DNA of 49,655 nt from Prevotellaceae bacterium (GTDB lineage Bacteria > Bacteroidota > Bacteroidia > Bacteroidales > Bacteroidaceae): assembly GCA_029218445.1 (NCBI GenBank), contig JAQXRI010000110.1, forward strand, positions 1 through 49,655, read 5' to 3'. The translations under genes and the position numbers were made by a program. The notes under the pieces are model-generated. The model was not told where the DNA came from, searched no databases, and saw only the letters and a list, made by a program, of their open reading frames with translations. Below, in pieces: positions 39,489 through 49,264 of this stretch (position 1 is its first letter; every line of letters begins with the position of its first letter).

Positions 39489-42400
39489 ATGATTATGAAC
39501 ATTAGGACAAACATCAAATGCCTTGTGGCCGGCGTGGCACTGATGGCCGCCAACGGCTCGACGCTCGCCCAGCAAAGGGTGACGGTGGGCAAGGGAAGCT
39601 ATGCCGAATATGCACCACTAAGCAAGAGCAAGACCGACGAACACGGAGGCGACCAAAGCCAGTTTATGCAATACCGCCCGTTGAACATTCGCGAGGCGGC
39701 AGATAAGCCCATACCCACCAACGACTGGTGGACGAACCTCATCAACGGCGACGACAAGCACTCGGGCAACGAACTCACGGGACATCTGTGGAGCTATCCG
39801 CAATATGTGCAGGGAATGAAATACGGACTCGACATCCATTACCCGAAATACTGGGTTGACAACGGAACGGAGATGAAGGCTCAGTCGAAACTGACAGTAA
39901 AGGGAGGCGACGACTTCTATCCATCGGTACCAATGGCTGAGAAATGGAGCGACTGGACCGTCACCTTCTCGGAAAGCGACGGCGACAAGAAGATGCTAAC
40001 GACCCTTGCCCACGGAGTGCCGTTTACATGGATTGAGATGAACGGCATCTCGCCGATTATCAGTGCTGAGAAGACAAACAACGACGGCGCCGACAACCTG
40101 CTCAATGGCAATACGGAAACAACATTCCTCGACACTGACGGAAAGGAAATGGCCGACGGAATATGCCGGCAGTTTGTGGTAAGCATCAAGAACAACGCCA
40201 CACAAGACCTCTATGGCGTTTATCTGCCCAATGACGCTGAGGTGAGCATAACAAACGGAAAGGCAACCATCAACTTCAAGGGAGCCAAGAGCTATGTGGT
40301 GGTGGGTTTGCTCAAATCATGCAATGACTTGAACGCCTATGCCTCCTACGCACGCTCGAAACCCACCGACACCCGCGTGACGTGGAACTACTCCGACGGA
40401 CAACTCACTACACAATGGCAGGTGGAGGCAAAAGACCTTGACACCGACATGCCGACGGACAACGTGATGCAGGGATTCATCCCCCATCACTATCGCGAGC
40501 GATATGCCACTTACAGCCATACGTTTATCGAAAACACTTACGACACGCCACGAGGCAAATTGAAACTCGCCACGGGCAAGGACCTGAGCATCGGCTATAA
40601 GTTCAGCGGTATGCTGCCATGGTATGCCGTGCCTAACGACGTCACGGGCGACAATGCCTTCGACAGCAACCGCATGATAGAGATGATACAGAAATATGCC
40701 GAGACAGGCACATTCGGCATCGACACCTACTGGGGCGGCAAGAGCCTGACGCAGATGGCGCTCAACATGACCTTCGCCCGCGAGATGGGCAACGAGCAGC
40801 TGTTCCGCCAATGCCACGACCGACTGAAGGACGCATTGGTCAACTGGCTGACCTACACGCCAGGCGAGGACAACTTCTTCTTTGCCTACGACAAGCGATT
40901 CCACGGACTCGTGGGATATAACACCAGCTATGACTCAGAAACATACAACGACCACCACTTCCACTATGGCTACTTCACGCTCGCGGCGGCTCTGCTGGCT
41001 CTCGTCGATGATGACTTCCGCGAGAACTATGGCGGGATGATTTCGCTTGTGGCCCGCGACTACGCCAACTACAAACGCGACTCGTGGGCTTGCTTCCTGC
41101 GAACGATGGACCCGTGGGCAGGACACTCCTATGCCGGCGGACTGGGCGACGGAGCAGGCAACGGACAGGAATCGACATCCGAGGCAATGCAGGGATGGGG
41201 AGGACTCTATCTGCTGGGCGTGGCGCTGCGTGACAACGAGATGCGCGATGCGGGCATCTTCGGATGGGTCACCGAGGCAAGGGCAACGGCCGAATACTGG
41301 TATGACCGCCACGGCGAGGCCGTCGGTAACGACTTCCATACAGGGAAGAATGAAGACTATAATATCGACTACACAAAATTCAAACATACAAGAGATGGCA
41401 TCGTTGACTACACCATTCCTTACTCGTCAAACCTCACAAGCCACGGCGTGGGCTGGTGGACATGGTTTGGCGGCGACCCAGTGTTTATGCAGGGCATACA
41501 GTGGATGCCCATCTCGCCCGCTCTCGATTATCTCGGCGAGGACAAGGCTTTTGCCGAATGGGACTATCAGAGACTTATGGCACTGAAAGAACACGTGGGA
41601 TGGGAGGACTACAGCGGCTCGGCGGCATGGCTCGGCAATAGCGACTGGGGCAACGTGGTGCTAAGCTACAGGCAATGGAGCGACCCCGACGATGCGGCTG
41701 CCATATTCGACAAGGGTTGGAACAACAACTGGCCAACCATGCGCACAAGCTCAACCAACGGCATCACCTATTTCGTCACCCACTCCCACAGGTCGTGGGG
41801 CGACATCGACTGGAGCGTCACCTCCAACTGCCCCACGGCACGAGCGTATGTTAAGAACGGAACAAAAACCCACGTGGCATTCAACCCCACCGACGAGGCC
41901 ATTACCGTCACATATAGCGACGGCACAAGTCTCGTGGTTCCGGCACGCCAGATGAAGATAGAAGGCGTGGAGTCAACTGCCTGCAACTACATCTATCCCG
42001 TTGACAACACCGAACCAGACCTTCGCGAACGTCTTGTAATGAAAAACATCGCTCTCGGCAAGGCATGCACAGCAAGCAGCGAGGAAAACGCAGGAACACT
42101 GAAACAGAATGCCACCGACGGCGACCTGAACACACGCTGGGGAAGCGAACACAACGACGGCGAATGGATTCAGATTGACCTCGGCGAAAAGACGTCAGTC
42201 TATAAGGTAAAGGTGAAATGGGAGGCGGCTTGCGCATCGGAATACCGCATAGAACTGCGCGACACCGAAAACGGCGAGGCAACTTACAGAAAGACGGGCA
42301 ACGGACAGCCTAACGCCTGGACTGAAATGAAGCTCGACGACCAAAGCGGTCGATACGTGAGGCTTGTGGGCGTGAAGCGTGCCACTGCGTATGGCACCTC

Positions 42401-44333
42401 GCTCTACGAAATTGAGGTGTATGGCCGTCCCGACTCTGCCGCCGGCAGCGACCTTATGGGCGTTGAGATTAGCAGCGACAAGGAGGTGCTGAAGGAAGGC
42501 GAGGCTTCACAGATTAATATCGTGGGCTACGACTATGCGAAGAACAAGAAGAACATATCAGCCACATGGAGCAGCACCGACGGCACAATAACCGAAACGG
42601 GCATGTTCACTCCCGCCCATTACGGCACTGTCACAGTGAAAGCCGAGGCCGACGGAATGAGCATGACGAAGGAGTTTACCGTGGAGGAGTCGAGGCGAGT
42701 GAAGAGCATGGTATTGAATGTTCCTTCGGCAATGATTGTTGGCAAGGCTTATGCGTTCACCGTGGATTGCAAAGACCAGTTTGGCGCTCCCATAACAGCC
42801 GTCCCCGACATCGAGGGCAATGTTACAATCGACAAGGCAAACTTGACAATGACTGCATCGGCTACCGGCAAATACAATGTGACGGCTAAGATTGGCGACA
42901 TCGAGCAATCGGCCGAAATATTCGTCATCGACCGCGCCGTTGAAGCTCCTGAGAGCCTTGCGGGCAAGGTGCCGGTGTTTGTAGGTTCGGTTGAGAGCGG
43001 AATGAACTTCACCTACAACGGAGGTTCGACCAAGGACGGCGAGATATTTAATCTGACTGAGAATTGCAGGGTACTGTCGGTCAGCGACCTCGGCACTTGC
43101 GGATTCGGTGCGCTTAACAACATGCCGTTGGAGGATTGCAACATGATTCATGTAGATATCTATCCCACCAACGACGCTCCCGACTTCAGCATACACATCG
43201 AGGGAGAACCAAGCAACAAGGTGTATGGCGAGAGCTTAGTGGGAGGCCAATGGAACAGCATCGACCTGCCAGTCAGCAACACCACAGCTAACTGGATTTT
43301 CCTTGCGTTCAACAACTACCAGTCGGGCGACAACAAGGCTCTCATTGCCAACTTGTATTTCTATCATGTTGATGACATTCCGTTCAGAATGACAACGAAG
43401 GACGATGTTGCCACCATAACAGGCTGCGTGAAGGCCGATGACATGGACGCTATCAACACTGCCGACGTGATGATGATCGACATGACGGGTGTGAGTGAGA
43501 TAAAGGAGCCAGTGACTCTCAATCCAAAGAATCCCAATGCTCTTGTAAAGGTGAGCGGAACAGTTGCTGCCAACTTGGCTACTGCCGATGCAAAGTATGC
43601 CAACCTCACGGCCAAGAACCAGGTCGTAGTTGATATATGGGTGTTCCCTGTTGACAAGCTCGAATTCACCGACGGCGTTAATGTCAGGTTCTGGAATGGC
43701 GAAGGCGCACCGCAGACATTCATCAGCACTGGCTCACGTGGCTATAAAATCACCCGTAGGCTCACCGCCAACGGCTATTACACCACATGTCTGCCTGTGG
43801 CTGTATCGCCTGTCAATGGCATTGAGGTTTATGAATTTACGCGTTTTGCCAACGACAAGATTACATTCACAAAGAAGGAAGGCGGTTATATCAATGCCAA
43901 CAATCCTTATCTGCTCAAGGCAACATCTGACGTTGAACTCGTGGCGGAAGGCACGGGCGACCTGGGACTCAGCAACATCAACGGAACGGAGACAATCGAC
44001 GGCATCACGCTGAAAGGCAACGGCGTAGCATTCCATCCGACGGCCGACAGCAAGCTGGTGGGACTGACCGACAAGGGCAAGCTCGCACCGCTCGGCACCG
44101 AAGCCACTGTAGGTTCGTTCAGGGCATATTTCGACATTAGTGGAGTGACGACGACAGATGTAGAAACGGTTGTCGCCCGAATGTCTATACAAATTGGTGA
44201 TGACGATACTACAGGCATCAACAGCATCAATGCTGCCGATGACAACGAATCGTCGTTCAACCTGAAGGGCATGAAAGTCGCCCCTGGCAATAAGGGCATC
44301 GTTGTAAAGAAAGGCAAGAAGATTGTCAGGTGA
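39489..44333 (+). CDS. GH81 endo-beta-1,3-glucanase, multidomain
   Basis: 1614 aa from ATG 39489 (an earlier in-frame ATG at 39453 adds 12 polar residues before the signal peptide; 39495 is also possible). The signal peptide ends TLA|Q. GH81 core ~residues 35-835: PIPTNDWWTNLI, GMLPWYAVPND, YGYFTLAAALL, PWAGHSYAGGLGDGAGNGQ and the ESTSEAMQGW catalytic block. Then F5/8 type C (~847-979), two Ig/Big2-like domains (~985-1147), a beta-sandwich (~1157-1295), a ~260-residue region shared with the protein at 36946 (~1297-1557), and the tail FNLKGMKV...GKKIVR. It cleaves long beta-1,3-glucans endo-wise. It is the last gene before the terminator at 44363. Confidence 0.92.
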   Translation: MIMNIRTNIKCLVAGVALMAANGSTLAQQRVTVGKGSYAEYAPLSKSKTDEHGGDQSQFMQYRPLNIREAADKPIPTNDWWTNLINGDDKHSGNELTGHLWSYPQYVQGMKYGLDIHYPKYWVDNGTEMKAQSKLTVKGGDDFYPSVPMAEKWSDWTVTFSESDGDKKMLTTLAHGVPFTWIEMNGISPIISAEKTNNDGADNLLNGNTETTFLDTDGKEMADGICRQFVVSIKNNATQDLYGVYLPNDAEVSITNGKATINFKGAKSYVVVGLLKSCNDLNAYASYARSKPTDTRVTWNYSDGQLTTQWQVEAKDLDTDMPTDNVMQGFIPHHYRERYATYSHTFIENTYDTPRGKLKLATGKDLSIGYKFSGMLPWYAVPNDVTGDNAFDSNRMIEMIQKYAETGTFGIDTYWGGKSLTQMALNMTFAREMGNEQLFRQCHDRLKDALVNWLTYTPGEDNFFFAYDKRFHGLVGYNTSYDSETYNDHHFHYGYFTLAAALLALVDDDFRENYGGMISLVARDYANYKRDSWACFLRTMDPWAGHSYAGGLGDGAGNGQESTSEAMQGWGGLYLLGVALRDNEMRDAGIFGWVTEARATAEYWYDRHGEAVGNDFHTGKNEDYNIDYTKFKHTRDGIVDYTIPYSSNLTSHGVGWWTWFGGDPVFMQGIQWMPISPALDYLGEDKAFAEWDYQRLMALKEHVGWEDYSGSAAWLGNSDWGNVVLSYRQWSDPDDAAAIFDKGWNNNWPTMRTSSTNGITYFVTHSHRSWGDIDWSVTSNCPTARAYVKNGTKTHVAFNPTDEAITVTYSDGTSLVVPARQMKIEGVESTACNYIYPVDNTEPDLRERLVMKNIALGKACTASSEENAGTLKQNATDGDLNTRWGSEHNDGEWIQIDLGEKTSVYKVKVKWEAACASEYRIELRDTENGEATYRKTGNGQPNAWTEMKLDDQSGRYVRLVGVKRATAYGTSLYEIEVYGRPDSAAGSDLMGVEISSDKEVLKEGEASQINIVGYDYAKNKKNISATWSSTDGTITETGMFTPAHYGTVTVKAEADGMSMTKEFTVEESRRVKSMVLNVPSAMIVGKAYAFTVDCKDQFGAPITAVPDIEGNVTIDKANLTMTASATGKYNVTAKIGDIEQSAEIFVIDRAVEAPESLAGKVPVFVGSVESGMNFTYNGGSTKDGEIFNLTENCRVLSVSDLGTCGFGALNNMPLEDCNMIHVDIYPTNDAPDFSIHIEGEPSNKVYGESLVGGQWNSIDLPVSNTTANWIFLAFNNYQSGDNKALIANLYFYHVDDIPFRMTTKDDVATITGCVKADDMDAINTADVMMIDMTGVSEIKEPVTLNPKNPNALVKVSGTVAANLATADAKYANLTAKNQVVVDIWVFPVDKLEFTDGVNVRFWNGEGAPQTFISTGSRGYKITRRLTANGYYTTCLPVAVSPVNGIEVYEFTRFANDKITFTKKEGGYINANNPYLLKATSDVELVAEGTGDLGLSNINGTETIDGITLKGNGVAFHPTADSKLVGLTDKGKLAPLGTEATVGSFRAYFDISGVTTTDVETVVARMSIQIGDDDTTGINSINAADDNESSFNLKGMKVAPGNKGIVVKKGKKIVR

Positions 44334-44362
44334 CTTGAAGAAAAACAAAGCGACAAAAAAAG

Positions 44363-44393
44363 AAGGTGCAGCGTTCTGACTGCACCTTTTTTT
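44363..44393 (+). terminator. Intrinsic terminator of the beta-glucan cluster
   Basis: A 9-bp stem AAGGTGCAG/CTGCACCTT with an 8-base loop, followed by seven or more T. It lies 30 bp past the GH81 stop. Confidence 0.85.
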
Positions 44394-44422
44394 GTGGTAA
44401 CTAACAAAAGTTTTCCTCTCGA

Positions 44423-44468
44423 AAAACCGCCCCTACATCGGCGGTTTAACCGTTTTGACAATTTGTCG
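44423..44468. repeat. Partial palindromic repeat, family A copy 3
   Basis: AAACCGCCCCTACATCGGCG followed by GTTTAACCGTTTTGACAATT and TGTCG matches the centre and right half of the 39335-39416 element. The left end is missing or diverged. It lies between the GH81 terminator and the GH3 stop. Confidence 0.55.
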
Positions 44469-44469
44469 A

Positions 44470-46722
44470 TTATTGCAGCGTAAACTTCAGCTTTTGCACG
44501 TCGCGGCTGTTGCCGCCTACCATTACCTCAAATTCGCCCGGCTCGGCCACAAGCTGCAATTCGCTGTTGTAGAACGAAAGCATGTCGGCGGTGATGGTGA
44601 AGCTGACGTCGCGGCTCTCGCCGGCCTTCAGCGTGATGCGCTCAAAGCCTTTCAGCTCCTTCACGGGGCGGCTGATGGTGGCTGCAGGGTCATGGATGTA
44701 GAGCTGCACCACCTCGTCGGCGTCATACTGTCCGCTGTTTTTCACGTTCACCGTCAGCGTGAGCTGGCCGTCGGCCTTCATCGTGGTGCCGCTGAGGTGT
44801 GGCGCGCCATAGTCGAACGTGGTGTAGCTGAGGCCGAAGCCGAAGGGATAGAGAGGATCGTTGCGAACGTCGATGTAGTTGCTCTGATATTTGCGGTATT
44901 CTGCGGCTCCCTCAGGCACGGGGCGGCCCGTGTTCAGATGATTATAATAAATGGGTATCTGACCGAGAGCTTTGGGCATGGTCATGGTGAGGTGGCCCGA
45001 AGGCGACTTCTGGCCGAAGAGTACGTCGCAGATGGCGTCGGCCGCCTCTGAGCCGCCGAACCATACGTTGAGAATGGCCGGCACGTGTTCTGCCTCCCAC
45101 GCCATTACCGTCGGACGGCCTGAGAAGTTGAGCAGCACCACGGGCTTGCCTGTGGCCACGAGAGCCTTCAGCAGTTCCATCTGCACGCAAGGCAGCGAGA
45201 TGTCGGCACGCGACGAACTCTCGCCGCTCATCTCTGCCATCTCGCCCATGGCGCAAACTATCACGTCAGCCTCGGCGGCAACACGCAGTGCCTCAGCCTT
45301 TGCCTGTGCATCATCCACGCGGTCGATTGGACGGCCGAAGGTCGCGCCCTTCTGTGTGGCCTCGTCGGCATAGATGTTGCATCCCTGTGCGAAAAGTATC
45401 CTTGCCTTGTCGCCCACCGCACGCTCCATGGCTTCCTTCAATGTAGAATAAAGCTCGGGAGTGTCGCCCGTTGACCAGCAGCCCACCATGTTCGAGCGGT
45501 TGTCGGCAAGAGGGCCGATGAGGGCGATGGTTCCTTGCTTTTTGAGGGGGAGGATTTCATTCTTCAGCAGCACAAACGTCTCGGCCGCCATGTCTCGTGC
45601 CGCCTTTTTGTGTTCCTCGGTATAGAGGTCGGTGGTCAGACGCTTGGGGTCGCAGAAGCGGTAGGGGTCGTCGAAGAGGCCGAGCTTGTATTTGGCTTCG
45701 AGGACGCGTCTGCAGGCGGTGTCGATGTCCTTCTGCGAGACGCGGCCTGACTTCAGCAGACCGGCAAGCTGGGCGATGAAGGCATTGGAGCACATGTCCA
45801 TATCCGTTCCCGCCTTCAAGGCTCGCTCCGACGTCACCGACTGGTCGCCGATGCCATGGACGACGGCCTCGTTGATTGAACCATAGTCGGTCACTACAAA
45901 ACCGTCATACTGCCAGTCGTTGCGCAGCAGGTCGGTCAGGAGCCAGCGGTTGCAGGTGGCGGGAATGCCATCGACGATGTTGAACGACGACATGAACGAA
46001 CCTGCACCGGCTTTGGCGGCCGCCTTGTAAGGCTCGAGATACTGGTTGTACATTCTGATGCGGCTCATGTCAACGGTGTTGTAGTCGCGTCCGGCTTCAA
46101 CGGCTCCGTAGAGTGCGAAGTGCTTCACGCAGGCCATGGCGTTCTGCTTGCCGTAGTTGCCCTGATAGCCGCGAATGAGAGCCTCGCCTATGCGTGAGCC
46201 GAGGTAAGGGTCTTCGCCCGAGCTTTCGGCCACGCGGCCCCAACGGGGGTCGATGGAGATGTCAACCATGGGGCTATAGACCCAGTTGATGCCTTGTGCC
46301 GTGGCCTCCTTTGCGGCTATGGCCGCTCCTCGTTCAATGGCCTTGAGGTCCCACGAGCACGACTGGGCCAGCGGGATGGGGAAGACGGTCTGGTTGCCGT
46401 GTATCACGTCTTGCCCTATGAGCAGCGGAATGCCGAGTCGGCTCTGCTCGACGGCCACGCGTTGCAGCTGGCGTATCTTGTCCTGACCCTTCACGTTGAG
46501 CACTGCGCCGAGCTTGCCTTCGGCGGTGAGCTGCGCCAGCGGACTGTTCATTACGGCTCCGGTAGTGATGTCGTTGCCGGGCAGAAGGTTGAGCTGTCCT
46601 ATTTTCTCTTCGAGTGTCATCTTCGACATTAGTCGGTCGATGTACTCGTCCATCGTTTTTTTCTGTGCCGACATTGGCATAGCGGCCAATATCGCCAAAA
46701 CTAAAAGTGCTATTTTGTTCAT
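44470..46722 (-). CDS. GH3 beta-glucosidase (BglX-like)
   Basis: 750 aa. The signal peptide ends MSA|Q. N-terminal barrel: MTLEEKIGQL, GVNWVYSPMVDIS-type segment, CVKHFALYG, and nucleophile D279 in FVVTDYGS. C-terminal sandwich (ETFVLLKNEILPLK) with the acid/base region, then FnIII-like domain (VVQLYIHDPAATISRPVKELKGFERI). It would release glucose from beta-gluco-oligosaccharides made by the GH16, GH128 and GH81 enzymes, in the periplasm. It lacks the shared C-terminal tail of those enzymes. It is transcribed toward the cluster; a TATATTTG -7 box is at 46751-46744. Confidence 0.93.
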   Translation of the reverse strand: MNKIALLVLAILAAMPMSAQKKTMDEYIDRLMSKMTLEEKIGQLNLLPGNDITTGAVMNSPLAQLTAEGKLGAVLNVKGQDKIRQLQRVAVEQSRLGIPLLIGQDVIHGNQTVFPIPLAQSCSWDLKAIERGAAIAAKEATAQGINWVYSPMVDISIDPRWGRVAESSGEDPYLGSRIGEALIRGYQGNYGKQNAMACVKHFALYGAVEAGRDYNTVDMSRIRMYNQYLEPYKAAAKAGAGSFMSSFNIVDGIPATCNRWLLTDLLRNDWQYDGFVVTDYGSINEAVVHGIGDQSVTSERALKAGTDMDMCSNAFIAQLAGLLKSGRVSQKDIDTACRRVLEAKYKLGLFDDPYRFCDPKRLTTDLYTEEHKKAARDMAAETFVLLKNEILPLKKQGTIALIGPLADNRSNMVGCWSTGDTPELYSTLKEAMERAVGDKARILFAQGCNIYADEATQKGATFGRPIDRVDDAQAKAEALRVAAEADVIVCAMGEMAEMSGESSSRADISLPCVQMELLKALVATGKPVVLLNFSGRPTVMAWEAEHVPAILNVWFGGSEAADAICDVLFGQKSPSGHLTMTMPKALGQIPIYYNHLNTGRPVPEGAAEYRKYQSNYIDVRNDPLYPFGFGLSYTTFDYGAPHLSGTTMKADGQLTLTVNVKNSGQYDADEVVQLYIHDPAATISRPVKELKGFERITLKAGESRDVSFTITADMLSFYNSELQLVAEPGEFEVMVGGNSRDVQKLKFTLQ

Positions 46723-46743
46723 TATTTATAGTTTTAATGGGTG

Positions 46744-46751
46744 CAAATATA
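46744..46751 (-). promoter_or_regulatory. Probable -7 box of the GH3 gene
   Basis: TATATTTG on the minus strand, 22 bp before the start codon. A TTG at 46776-46774 gives a 22-bp spacer, slightly longer than usual. Confidence 0.45.
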
Positions 46752-46803
46752 CTGTTTTTTTTATTTCGTTAGTCAAAGAAAGCCGATTATTTGTCGTTCT
46801 GGT

Positions 46804-46851
46804 GAAAAAAAGAGTGACGGATTGTTTTATCTGAAATAAATCCGCCACTCT
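46804..46851 (-). terminator. Intrinsic terminator after the broken GH3 gene
   Basis: Stem AGAGTGGCGGATT/AATCCGTCACTCT (one G-T mismatch pair) with a 15-base loop, followed on the minus strand by a T-run. It lies just past the end of the frameshifted GH3 at 46907. Confidence 0.75.
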
Positions 46852-46906
46852 GTTATCCCCATTCACTAAATTACAATCTGTACAAACCTAACTAAACAAA
46901 CTTACG

Positions 46907-48948
46907 CTATCTGATATTGAATGTAACCTTTCCTTTTATGTCTTGGGCTGACGTGCCGACGAGAGCCTCAAAGCGTCCCGGTTCCACAATCCATTCACCC
47001 TTTGTGTCGTCGTAGAAACTGAGCATCGACTTGTCGATGTCGAATGTTATCTCTCGTGTTTCTCCCGGCTGTAGCGTCACCTTCTGGAATCCCTTCAACT
47101 CCTTTACGGGACGCGGCAGCGACGACTTCACGTCGCGTATGTACAACTGTACTACTTCTGAACCAGTGCGGAAGCCAGTGTTGGTGATGAGGATTTTGAT
47201 GGAGGTGAGAGGTGAGAGGTGAGAGATGTGCTTGAGCCTGGATTTGAGGCGGTTTGGTATTCTCTCACCTCTCCCTTCTCACCTCTCACCTCTATCCCAA
47301 ACGTCGTGTAGCTCAAGCCGTGTCCGAACGGGAAGAGGGGCTTGAGGTTGTGCTTGTCGGCCCAGCGGTAGCCTACGAAGATGTCTTCCTTGTATTCCTC
47401 GTCTATTATCTTCTCGTCGGTGCGCCATGTGCCGGGATAGGTGTTCTGGGCGTGGGCACCGTAGTCGTTGAGGCTGCGCATCCACGAGAATGGCAGTTTG
47501 CCGCTTGGGTTGACGTCGCCCACAAGCACTGAGGCAAGGGCGGTGCCGGCTTCGCTGCCAATAAACCAGCCCTGGACAATGGCGGGCACCTTGTCGGCCC
47601 ATGGCATGGCCACGGCGTTGCCTGAGATGTTGACAAACACGATGCGGCTGTTGGCTTCGGCCAATGCCTCAACAAGACGGTCCTGGCCGTAGGGCAGGGC
47701 GAATTCCTTGCGGTCGTGCTCTTCGCTGTCCTGATGCGCACTCTTGTTCAGTCCGCCGAACACAATAACGTAGTCGGCCTTTTGCGCCTTCTCCACCGCC
47801 TCGGCTATCAGTTCGTCAGCCGAACGAGTGTCGTTGAGGTCCTGTCCTGTGGTCACGCCGTTGTAGGCTCCCGTCACGTCGCCCACGTAGCCGCGTGCAT
47901 AGTCAACCTCGGCAATTCCCTTCAGCCTTGCCTTCAGTCCGTCGAGGGGCGAAATCTCGCGCTGCACCTTCAGCGACGACGAGCCGCCGCCTACGGTCAT
48001 CATCTTGATGGCGTTCTCGCCAACGACGAGGATTCTCTTAACCTTATTCAAGTCGATGGGCAAGACTTGTGAGGAACTTTCATTTTTTAATCTTTTAATA
48101 CTTTCATTCTTCAGCAATACTATTCCCTCTTCGGCAATCTTACTTGCCGCCTTGTAGTGGCTTTCTGAGCAGAAGAAGCCGTAGGGACGTTGGCGGTTCA
48201 TAGTGGTGCGGAAGAAGAGGCGCAGCACGCGGCGCACCTTCTCGTCAAGCTCGGCGGTGGTGTATTTGCCCTGCTTGATAAGTGCCTTGTAGGGTTCGGC
48301 CAGATAGTAGTTGTCGTAGGCGTTGGCTGCGCCTTTGCTCAGTCCGTCGGTCCATGTGCCGAACTCAAGGTCAAGACCGTTTTTCACGGCCTCGTCGGTG
48401 TCGTGCGTACCGCCCCAGTCGCTCACCACCACGCCGTCAAACTGCCAGTCGTGCTTCAGTATTTTGTTGAGCAGCGTGGCGTTGTGGCAGTTGTGCTGGT
48501 TTTGGTAGAGGTTGTAGGCGCCCATTATGCCCCACGCCTTGCCTTCGGTCACTGCGGCCTTGAATGCGGGCAGGTAAATCTCGTGAAGAGCGCGGTCGCT
48601 GACGATTACGTTCACCTGATGGCGAAATTCCTCGTCGTTGTTCAGGGCGTAGTGCTTGACGCAAGCCGCCACTCCCTTCGACTGCATTCCCTGAATGTAA
48701 GGCACCACCATGCGCGATGCGAGCCATGGGTCTTCGCCCATATACTCGAAGTTGCGTCCGTTGAGCGGTGTGCGGTAGATGTTCACGCCGGGACCGAGTA
48801 TCATGTTCTTGTTGCGGTAGAGTGCCTCTTCGCCAAGGCTTTCGCCGTAGAGGTAGGAGAGGGCGGGGTTCCATGTGGCGGTGAGGCATGTCAGTGCAGG
48901 GAAGGCCACACACGAGTCGTTGGTCTGTCCGTGTGCCACGAGGTGCAC
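46907..48948 (-). pseudogene. GH3 beta-glucosidase, truncated at the 5' end and frameshifted
   Basis: Two adjacent frames together spell most of a GH3 enzyme. 48948-47152 has the barrel from VHLVAHGQTNDSCVAFPAL on, CVKHYALNNDEE, nucleophile VVSDWGG, VLLKNES, and stops after GHGLSYTTF plus an odd Ser/Pro-rich stretch. The next piece, in another frame, runs from IKILITNTG (about 47200) through VVQLYIRDV and VKELKGF to 46907 and is the FnIII domain. The frame is lost in a 7-bp repeat tract (47204-47224). The first ~90-100 residues, including any signal peptide, are missing upstream of ~48950. It is probably inactive now, though the repeat could in principle switch the frame. Confidence 0.8.
47204..47290 (-). 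repeat. Inverted heptanucleotide repeat tracts inside the GH3 gene
   Basis: Three perfect tandem GGTGAGA units at 47204-47224 and four TCTCACC-type units (one variant) at 47263-47290 form inverted arms around ~38 bp. They sit where the GH3 frame changes. A gain of one 7-bp unit, or loss of two, would bring the two frames together. Similar GAGGTGAG repeats occur at about 30570-30612. Confidence 0.75.
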
Positions 48949-48949
48949 A

Positions 48950-49180
48950 TCTATATAAAGGGTTGGCTACCTTCCATATAAGATGTAGCCGTAACTGCCA
49001 ATGAGATGAGAGAAGGTCTCTTCAATAACCTGTCTAGGCATTGCGGCATGCGGCATAGAGGTGGCAGGACAGTAATGTTAAAGTGTCTGTAATGGACATG
49101 GAGCGAAGGGGGTGACACACTCAAGCAACTGAAATTATACAACTCTTAAACAAAGAGGAGGATATGATGATTGCTCAAAA
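48950..49180 (+). mobile_element. Possible group II intron 5' fragment
   Basis: Non-coding block abutting the GH3 break. It can fold into several stems (GGCTAC/GTAGCC, GAGA/TCTC, CCTG/CAGG, TGTC/GGACA) followed by GGAGCGAAGGGGG, and ends AAAGAGGAGGATATGATG. This looks like the leader of a group II intron upstream of its maturase, with an end near GTGCAC at the GH3 junction. No maturase ORF follows. I recognise the style, not a specific element, so the call is tentative; it may be other structured or degenerate DNA. Confidence 0.35.
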
Positions 49181-49203
49181 AAGATAATTTATTCTCTTTT
49201 TCT

Positions 49204-49233
49204 TTGCTAAATCGATTTTTTGCACTATCTTTG
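49204..49233 (+). promoter_or_regulatory. Promoter of the toxin-antitoxin pair
   Basis: TTG (49204-49206), 19-bp spacer, TATCTTTG (49226-49233). It overlaps the longer in-frame start at 49220, so the antitoxin starts at 49265. Confidence 0.7.
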
Positions 49234-49264
49234 CAGCGGGAATTTAAAACAGAAAGGAATAAGT

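Noticed and set aside
48951..49142. 63-aa frame in the block next to the broken GH3
   Set aside because: No recognisable protein; the block is better explained as structured non-coding DNA.
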